64,000 bases of DNA, from assembly GCA_907165275.2 (NCBI GenBank), contig OU015653.1, forward strand, positions 1,208,001-1,272,000, in the 5' to 3' direction. Positions within the stretch are counted from its first letter, which is position 1. Every line of letters begins with the position of its first letter. Positions 57,150 through 64,000 of this stretch are shown piece after piece. A program made the translations under genes and the position numbers. The stretch is from Zygaena filipendulae. Taxonomy: Eukaryota; Arthropoda; Insecta; Lepidoptera; Zygaenidae. Under the pieces are notes generated by a model. It was not told where the DNA came from and searched no databases. It saw nothing but the letters and a program-made list of their open reading frames with translations.

Positions 57150-57202
57150 CAACTATGGAGACTATACACTGTGACTATTGGAGTGTATAGTCTCCATAGT
57201 TG
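57150..57202. repeat. Perfect 21-bp-arm hairpin in the second tandem unit
   Basis: Arms 57150-57170 and 57182-57202 (CAACTATGGAGACTATACAC and complement), 11-base loop. It replaces about 30 bases present in the first unit. Confidence 0.92.
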
Positions 57203-57340
57203 TCTTGAACGAAGTTCAAATATTCGATAACAGATGGCGCCACTGCACTTAATTTCCAAGTTGAAGGGTCGGAAAGTCCCTTATATCATTAAAAACATGC
57301 CCTTTAGATTAAAACGGGAACTTTCTTGTTCGAGGGGGGA

Positions 57341-57654
57341 TAAAGGGCTATCACACCACATAAGTCCCTTTATCGTGTCGGGACTCCTTTTTAAGTTTTA
57401 TCGGCACGCACATTTTATCGACTTAGTTTTATTATATTTATAGATGTATGTACATTGTACATACAAACATCGAAACATCTTCGAACACTGTTAAAGTGGT
57501 ATTACTAATTGTTAAAAATTAAGGAACCTACCTCACCCCTGGACAAACTTTCGAGAACAGCTATGCATATTTCTTACGAGTCTTTTACAATCTGAGAAAT
57601 TCCATTTCTCAAATCTAAAGGTTAAAAATTTTGCTTTCCGTAAGCGAATGAAAG
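57341..57654. other. Unassigned sequence
   Basis: No recognised repeat or gene. Confidence 0.5.
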
Positions 57655-57890
57655 ATTTACTATAAAAAAATACCCAAATTTTTATAGATGTGCCTATAAT
57701 TTTTGAAGAGTATTCTCGATTTCTCCAAGATCCCATCATCAGAACCCGACTTGGTGGCAATGGGATCAACTTGAGAGTAAACACTTTCAAACAAAAAAAG
57801 AATTTTCCAAATCGGTCCAACCGTCTTCGAGTGATCAGTGAACATACATAAAAAAACATACATACAGCCGAATTCAGAACCTCCTGCTAC
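57655..57890 (-). repeat. 'TTAACCGACTTCC'-type element, inverted copy
   Basis: CCAAGATCCCATCATCAGA and CGGTCCAACCGTCTTCGAG match the unit at 14640-14930. A family A variant scrap follows to 57990. Confidence 0.75.
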
Positions 57891-58243
57891 CTATCGTTGC
57901 TTCCTATAAGAAAAAGAAGTTTCAAAATCGGTTCAGTAGATCCAGAGATTACCCCCTACAACGAACGTCACAAACTTACAAACTCACTATTAACAAAATT
58001 ACTAACTTAACCTCTTTATTAACACTAGTAGGTACCTAAAGATAGCACGCCGGAGTGCCCGCAAATACAAAACAGTAACATTATCTGTCCTCGTCATTAT
58101 ACGAAATGCCAGATGACACCGTAAAATCATAAAAACCGTTGGATTGTAAGCGGTAGACGTTGCCAAAATATTTGCGTGCCCCGACACGCTAGCGGTTTAT
58201 TACCAGTTTACAGTGACATCCTTACATATTATTTATTTATTTA

Positions 58244-58631
58244 CTAGCTGTACACCCGTGGTTTCACCCGCGGTAATTTCAGAGTTCCTGCGGGAATTCC
58301 GGGATAAAAAGTATGTCCTTCCCTGTACCCCAGACAACGTGCATGCCAAATTTCATCTAAATCCGTTCAGCCGTTTTTGCGTGATTGAGTAACAAACATC
58401 CAAACATCCACACTTTCACATTTGTAATATTACTAGCTGTGCCCCGCGGTTTCACCCGCGGTAATTTCGGAGTTCCTGAGGTAATTCCGAGATAAAAAGT
58501 ACCCTATGTCCTTCTCTGTATCCCTGACAACGTGCATGCCAAATTTCATCCAAATCCGTTCAGCCGTTTTTGCGTGATTGAGTAACAAACATCCAAACAT
58601 CCATACTTTCACATTTATAATATTAGTAGGA
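58244..58631 (-). mobile_element. Two complete family A copies, head to tail without spacer
   Basis: 58244-58432 and 58433-58631: the first ends TTGTAATATTA and the next base begins CTAGCTGTGCCCCGCGG. They share nearly all positions, suggesting recent or single-event origin. Confidence 0.9.
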
Positions 58632-58777
58632 TATAGTAGGATTGGAGAAAAAACAGTTACAAGTTGGAATACAGCTAACGTTACAAAAATTTACAGTAAG
58701 ATAAATATATAAATTGTATACACATAAAATTAACATCGTGGCAGGAACGCGAGTCGGTGAATTTATCACTTATAAAA

Positions 58778-58943
58778 ACAACCGTGTCCGTCCGTCTGTC
58801 TGATCGCGATAAACTCAAAAACTATACTAAACGGATCTTAATGCAGTTATCACAAAGATAGAGTGGTTCAAGAGAGAGGTTTATACGTATAGTTTATCCT
58901 GGAATTCCTGCGGGAACTCCGAAATTATTGCGGTGGACAGGTA
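58778..58943 (+). mobile_element. Family A Helitron-like copy, variant body
   Basis: CCGTCCGTCTGTCTGATCGC start region to ATTATTGCGG; the hairpin end is truncated. Confidence 0.7.
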
Positions 58944-59160
58944 GTTTTACCTAAAATAAATAAATCTTAATACAAGAACCTAGTTGTCATAATCTCACAT
59001 CCCCGGTTTTTCTCATTTACTCGTCGGCATTTATACTTTCTAAAGGTGACATAACGAACCACCGATCGCGTGATAACAGCTACTTAGTGAATAGGGAAGT
59101 CGTGGCTGTAAAAGAACGAATAACTTTCTTCGTGCAATTTTGAACTGGCGTCTTTATAAT

Positions 59161-59466
59161 GGGGATGTGGACTACTTTTGAAAATCAAAATTCTAATTAG
59201 TCCGTCAGTTAGAAAATAAAAAAAAAATTCGACTTTGCTTTTTTTTACTTTTTTTGCTTTTTAAGGGCATTATTAAGGGTGAGGTGGCCGTGACGTCGCT
59301 AACCGCTAAAACCGCCATACAAACTGTCAGAATAGTGACGTCACGCGGAATTTCAAGTCAATATATCGCCGTTATTTTTTGATTACGTAAAAAAAGAAAA
59401 AGTACGTGTCCAATATTTTTTAATAATCTACAAGACGGACTAAGAAATAAAAATTAGTCAACATGC
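59161..59466 (+). mobile_element. Family C element, copy 5
   Basis: GGGGATGTGGACTAC to TAGTCAACATGCC; one intact TGACGTCA at 59336, the other reads TGACGTCG. Confidence 0.8.
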
Positions 59467-61233
59467 CTATTGGTTTCACCTGTGCCGATTTTGGAAGTCC
59501 CACAGGAGCGAAAATTATAGGCACCTTAGGATACCTAAGGTTGTATTCCAATAGGTACCTATATGAGGTTACTCGTAATCATACACCACATGGCTATTTC
59601 GGTCTAGTTTCACAAGCGTCCATTTCGAAATTCTCGCAGGAACTCATTATATTAGCATAAGAGTATATATTAAAGGCTAGGTAAGTTAGGTCAAGGTTAC
59701 TAAATTTCAGTCCATGTAAATTTAGACCAATGTAACAGAAGGTTATCAATGATACTTTCAACCAACGCGGCTTAGTTCCCCCTCTCCGGCTAGATGAAAA
59801 AATGTTTAAAAGAGAGAGTTAAAAAAACTGTAACCCGACAATGCAACAAAAGTTCCAAAACCTTTAATCCTACCAAGATGGAGAAAAAAATAAAAAAAAA
59901 AGATATGATAAAAAAATTGTACCTTTAAGTCACTTGAACCGTAGTAACGCATTGATTGACATCTCATTCGATGATAGTTTGACAGTTTATGTGCTATGGC
60001 ATAACATACGTAAATACAGACATAGGAACTTACGTAACTCTTCCTTTTGGCTTTGCCGTAGTCGGTATTAAAAATAACTAGTAGTGTAAACACCCATCTA
60101 ACTCTATCAATAAACTTTCCCAGCTTTTTAATCAAATAAATATATCTAGCTATTTAAAATAAACTTAAAATTCAAATAACACAAGCAAACAGACAGATGG
60201 ACGAAATAAAATACCTATTGTCATTGGATACAGTGTATCGTGCCAGAGAATACGTACACATTTGCATGAGATTCCACAGCGGCTGGCGCAGACATCACTC
60301 GAGAATGTACCATCGACAAAAAACGCTACAATATTTTTTTTTTAATGGTACTGACTTCCGTACTACAACAATAATAAGGGAAAATACCCACACTAGGTGA
60401 CCTGTTTAGGGTGGGAGGTCTTCAAAATATCAAGTTGGAGAGGCTTAGATTTCGTCACATAACATTTATCCTCTAGGCAAATCTTGCGCTTTTTAGAGCA
60501 GTATTCGCATATGAAATTGTTTTTCAGTTGTAGGTTGCACTCAGACTTGGCGTCACGCACGATGCACCGTATTAATAGATAAATATGGGCCATATTATTT
60601 TATTTTTCAACTTTCTGTTTGCAAAAATCATACATATTTATGTATGAACGTGACAACTAAAGAGGAAGGGAGGGAATTATTAAAAGTGCGTAGGTATTGT
60701 AGAATGGATATGTTCCCTAAGTTACGATACGTTTCGTTTCAACACTATACTCTCTTCGCTTAAAAGCTTATGGAGGTTGTTGTTTTTTTTTATTATTATT
60801 ATGATTGTTTATAGATATTTCTTATTTCAGTATACATCAAAGAGTTCTCAAAGAAATCCCGTAACTCCCGCGAGTGAATCTACGGCCGTATATCATACCA
60901 CGTCATCTTTATATCCACACAAACAAAAATATATTTCTCTTATCTTTTCTTTTTTGCCATTGCGTTTGCATCTCTCCGACCAAGGAAATACCTGTACGAG
61001 ATGCCCACAATATTTCTCAGCTTTTGCTCTATTTTGCAGACGCTACCGGGAACGTGGATGAAGAAATAAAACGTTTGTGTTTGCGTAAGGAGATTGTTCG
61101 GGCGTCCATTGTGTTGCAACCCTTCTCTCCCCGTTTCGGCTCCCGTTCCACGAGGAATTAGTTACTCGAGCGCACTTTGCAATCGACACATTAATGCAGT
61201 ATGTAGGTAGGTACCTACATTTAGCTTGGCTCG
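59467..61233. other. Mostly unassigned; two short frames of note
   Basis: Two degraded family A scraps at 59470-59510 and 59600-59645. Minus-strand 60593-60393 encodes a Cys-rich 66-residue frame (CEYCSKKRKICLEDKC); no start or neighbour supports a gene. Confidence 0.4.
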
Positions 61234-61418
61234 CTTAGCTGTTCCCCGCAGTTTCACCCGCGTTAATTTTGGAGTTCCCGCGGGGATTCCGGGACAAAAA
61301 GTACCCTATGTCTTCTCTGTACCCCTGAAAATGTGTATTCAAAATGTCATGATGATCGGTTGAGCCGTTAAGGCCTGAAAGCGTAACAGATTTATTTCGT
61401 ATTTTTAATATTAGTAGG
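61234..61418 (-). mobile_element. Family A Helitron-like copy
   Basis: CTTAGCTGTTCCCCGCAG end, full body, TAATATTAGTAGG start. Confidence 0.83.
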
Positions 61419-61484
61419 TATGGATTAAACTTGCACTTCTATAATTCTCCTCGTCTTATTTTTGGACCCACCTAATCTTATCTT

Positions 61485-61676
61485 ATCTTAATATATTTAT
61501 AAATCACGTGTCACGTTGTTTTTTCGCGATGAACTCCTAAACTATTGAATCGATCATGATGAAATTTGGTCACTATATTGTAATTTGGCCCAACTTAAAA
61601 GATAGGATAGTTTTTATCTTGGAATTCCCGCGGGAACTCCTAAATTACCGCAGGTGAAACCGTGGGGGACAGCCAG
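61485..61676 (+). mobile_element. Family A Helitron-like copy, variant body
   Basis: ATATATTTATAAATCACGTG start, GATCATGATGAAATTTGGTC body, end GGGGGACAGCCAG (CTAG mutated to CCAG). Confidence 0.78.
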
Positions 61677-62065
61677 TAGTTTTATATGGTATGCTTATTG
61701 CTTATGTACCAAGTTGAAATTTCAATGAAATATAGGTAAATCAAAAGAGAGCTGTTTTATTGTTTATTTGTACATACAAAGTTGACTCGTAGGTATCAAA
61801 AGTTATATAAAATAACGACCTGCGTTTTCGTTATAAAAGTGAGCCAAAACATCCGCATTGCATGATCCGGGAGTCTTGGTAAAGTTTATTCCGCACCACA
61901 CAGTTTCGATGCTATTACTAAGTATGGCACGCCACCGGGCGCGCATCCAGGACTTCGTTGAGGGGAGGGAGGGCAATTTTGGTAGTATAATGAAACTTTT
62001 TGAATAAGTATACAGGGTCAGAAATCTTTCTGAGGTCTGATCAAAGTACCTACTTTAGTCCAATG

Positions 62066-62576
62066 CTCTTACTTGCCCAAAACTTCTTTTGATGCCATCC
62101 TAAGTATATTTACCACAATATTCGCATGTGAAAATTGAAAGCATTGACTTAGTAAAAACAACCATAAAGCGTTCAATACATTACGTTAATGAATGTTTAA
62201 CCGCTGCTCTCAGAGTCGACTTTAATGATTACTTAGTTAAGTATAGATTTTTAAAACAAAACTGCCGCAATCAGACAAGTTTGATAAATTAATGTTAATT
62301 GGCATTTAACTAATTAAGTTAAATCTCATTATAACTAATTAAGTTACATCTCATTAAATGCCAATTAACATTAATTTACTGAACGTCTCTGATTGCGGCA
62401 GTTTTGTTTTAAAAATCTATACTTAACTAAGTAATCATTAAAGTCGACTCTGAGTGCGGCCGTTAGTGCGTGATCAATAGTTTTGTGTGCGAACATCACC
62501 CGGCGATACTGGTTTTCACCTGTTTTCATACTAAACTAAGTTGATGAGCCTTCTATCTGTTATTTTCTGTTCTGTG
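62066..62576 (-). mobile_element. Family H (hAT-like) copy, split
   Basis: TTGCCCAAAACTTCTTTTG on the left, TTCTGTTCTGTG on the right; the first part of the element is truncated. A palindromic element is inserted at the TTA near 62185-62465. Confidence 0.78.
62198..62465. mobile_element. Palindromic element with GGCCG ends
   Basis: CCGCTGCTCTCAGAGTCGAC (62201) and GTCGACTCTGAGTGCGGCCG (to 62462) are inverted ends; inverted similarity continues to the centre near 62330. TAA/TTA flanks suggest a trinucleotide target. Confidence 0.82.
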
Positions 62577-62741
62577 GTTAGCACCTACCGCCCACCTATA
62601 GATCCGCGCCTGCACGCTGCTAGCTGCTTATGTTCTGCTTTCCGAGTATTAAGAAGTTTGGTGGGTCCTCTACTGTTATTATCTACGTGATATAACTTTG
62701 CAATATGTTTAAATAGTGTTGTCAAGAGCTTCATTTCATTA

Positions 62742-62785
62742 CTAGCTGTGCTCCGCGGCTTCACCCGTGTTAATTTGAGGAAAAA
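62742..62785 (-). repeat. Family A hairpin end fragment
   Basis: CTAGCTGTGCTCCGCGG and 25 bases of body. Confidence 0.7.
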
Positions 62786-62867
62786 ACTAATTAGAATAAA
62801 TTTCACAGCCAACCGTTGTTTTATAAATTGTAGTTATCCGACTTGTAGAGGTCGCCACAAGAAAATT

Positions 62868-63192
62868 GGGCATGTTGACTAATTTTTTTTTTAGTCCGTC
62901 TTGTAGATTAATAAAAAATACTGGACACGTATTTTTTATTTTTTTTTTTTATTTAATCAAATTAACAGCGATACATTGAGTTGAAATTTCGCGTGACGTC
63001 ACTAACTAGTGCAGTTTGTATGGCGGCTTGTAGCGGTAAGTGACGTCACGAGCCCCCACCCTAAACTTAAATGCGCTTTATCTCTGTGTATTTTCATTTA
63101 TTTGAATAATAAAAAATACGTGTCTAATGATTTTTAATTTTTTAAAAGACGGACTAATTAAAATTTTGATTTTCAAATGTCGTCAACATCCC
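62868..63192 (-). mobile_element. Family C element, copy 6
   Basis: GGGCATGTTGACTAA to CGTCAACATCCC; two intact TGACGTCA sites at 62994 and 63041. Confidence 0.8.
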
Positions 63193-63857
63193 TATTGAGC
63201 AGCTCCTCCTTTTTTGAAGTTGCTTAAAAATACACGACAACATACCAGTTATACCAATTAGTTATAAGCATAATGCCACGGCAGTTTCCCTGAGTGGTTG
63301 AATAGTCTTAGTCGTAGACAGAGGTTGTTGAAATAAATAAAACCAAATCACAGCAAGTACTTCGACCGTTTATTTCTCAGTACATAGAAAGCGTCGTAAC
63401 AGTGTGCCTGTTAGTTCTATATACTTAGCGATACATTATGTACAAATTATTGTTATTCGTCATTCGACTTGTAGATAAAGCGGTTTTTTGCATATTATAT
63501 TCTCAAACAACATCATATTTCGTCACATAAATAAAAGTAAATATATTCCATACCTACTTCAAAAAAATAACTTAAACGGTTTTTTTTAGCGTAACTTTAT
63601 AATAATTTTGTATAACATACTTTCGGCATATTACGTATATTACAGATGTTAAAAGAATCAAAAAAAATACTGAAATACAAAATTATTTAACATTTTATTG
63701 TATTAAACGCAATATTTAAAATAAGTAGACATATAATTATTTTTTTAAAGTAAACCATTAATAACAGATAGTATGTAATAAAAACTGATATATTATATGT
63801 GTGTTCAGTGTACAGTCAGCATGAGAAATTTTAATCAATTTCAACGTTCGTTGAATT
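63193..63857. other. Repeat-free stretch, possible 3' UTR
   Basis: None of the window's repeat families is present. It would be the 3' UTR of the right-edge reading frame if that is real. Confidence 0.35.
63369..63374 (-). terminator. Possible polyadenylation signal of the right-edge gene
   Basis: AATAAA on the minus strand, followed by a T/G-containing stretch. It would give the right-edge exon a 3' UTR of about half a kilobase that is free of the window's repeats. Confidence 0.3.
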
Positions 63858-64000
63858 TTATTGCAACAGTAATAAAGTTGAAGGATTGACAAGAGTTTTA
63901 CATACTTGTGATGCTGACGACGAACAAATATTATCTATACTGTGACTGTCGATCGAAAGACAAGAAAGAGAGCTCCCACTGTCCACAGTTGGGACGGCAA
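63858..64000 (-). CDS. Possible 3'-terminal exon of a gene running off the right edge
   Basis: An open minus-strand frame runs from the window edge to a TAA at 63860-63858, 47 codons, serine- and threonine-rich and starting AVPTVDSGSSLSCLSIDSHS. It has no match to the repeats around it, and an AATAAA lies about 490 bases downstream. A GTATGT at about 63910 could instead be a splice donor, in which case only the first 31 or so residues are coding. No domain is recognised. Composition suggests a disordered tail. It could also be a chance frame. Confidence 0.3.
   Translation of the reverse strand, partial: AVPTVDSGSSLSCLSIDSHSIDNICSSSASQVCKTLVNPSTLLLLQ

Larger units (their letters stand above)
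56528..57332. repeat. Two tandem units of about 390 bases with internal inverted repeats
   Basis: Units from about 56540 and 56945 share GCGCGAAATTTAAAAACCTA, AATGACGTATAAATACACAA and TTCGATAACAGATGGCGCCA. Within each, GTAGTAAAGGCGCGAAATTT is inverted as AAATTTCGCGCCACTACTAC. Confidence 0.85.
56010..57340 (-). mobile_element. Helitron-like element carrying a heat-shock-type promoter
   Basis: Its minus-strand 3' end is a GC hairpin (CCCGGGCGAAGCCGGG), six T's and AGCTAG, then a T, the Helitron pattern. The 5' end is not certain; A|TCCCCCCTCGAAC at 57340 would fit. Inside lie, in transcription order, direct repeats, heat-shock elements, a TATA box, a leader-like stretch and an AATAAA (near 56107), but no long open frame. 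Confidence 0.6.

Noticed and set aside
60393..60593. Cys-rich minus-strand frame possibly related to a transposase C-terminal domain
   Set aside because: Four cysteines in CxxC...CxxxxC order are suggestive, but no upstream transposase sequence exists and the frame is only 66 codons.

Overview
The window looks like nuclear DNA of a moth or butterfly. It is AT-rich, has short introns, and is packed with transposon types common in Lepidoptera: Helitron-like elements ending in a GC hairpin plus CTAG, C-terminal pieces of RTE-type LINEs, a tRNA-derived SINE, and many short inverted-repeat elements. The order is inferred from these repeats and not from a conserved gene. No bacterial, organellar or viral block is visible.

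One gene is clearly intact. On the minus strand, 9420 to 7279, three exons with GT-AG introns join in frame into a 513-residue SLC22-like transporter of the major facilitator superfamily. A Helitron-like copy lies about 30 bases from the acceptor of its first intron. A nearly perfect 571-bp palindrome (9888-10458) begins about 470 bases upstream of its start codon. A second gene may enter from the right edge as a serine-rich terminal exon (63858-64000, minus), with a polyadenylation signal at 63369. Everything else that reads open is short or explained by repeats.

Repeat families, named here for reference. Family A: Helitron-like, more than 40 copies across the window, 5'-TC start and CTAG end with a CCGCGG hairpin; A2 is a variant with the same end but a different body. 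Family G: about 235-bp inverted-repeat elements starting GGAC, six copies, flanked by 4-bp target duplications. Family H: about 330-bp hAT-like elements (CACAGA ends, 8-bp duplications), five copies. Family C: six copies of a 305-325-bp inverted-repeat element carrying TGACGTCA palindromes. Family T: two copies with TA flanks. Single elements include a 2.5-kb CACTG-ended element (4074-6615), a hAT element (24505-24843), several palindromic elements and LINE remnants.

Layout: 0-4 kb Helitron-like copies and an RTE remnant; 4.07-6.6 kb the CACTG-ended element; 7-10.5 kb the transporter and the palindrome; 10.6-26 kb mixed inverted-repeat elements, LINE ends and a pentanucleotide array; 26-38 kb nested insertions, with two readable stacks at 33.9-35.0 kb (Helitron-like, then family G, then LINE) and 35.1-35.9 kb (family H, then LINE, then SINE); 38-55 kb Helitron-like copies with families G and T; 55.9-57.3 kb a Helitron-like unit that seems to carry a heat-shock promoter (TATA box, heat-shock elements, leader-like sequence) without a heat-shock coding region; 57.5-64 kb more repeats and the possible right-edge gene. 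The transporter is the only recognisable host function; the rest records repeated transposition, with promoter-like modules (heat-shock elements, TGACGTCA sites) riding on mobile DNA.
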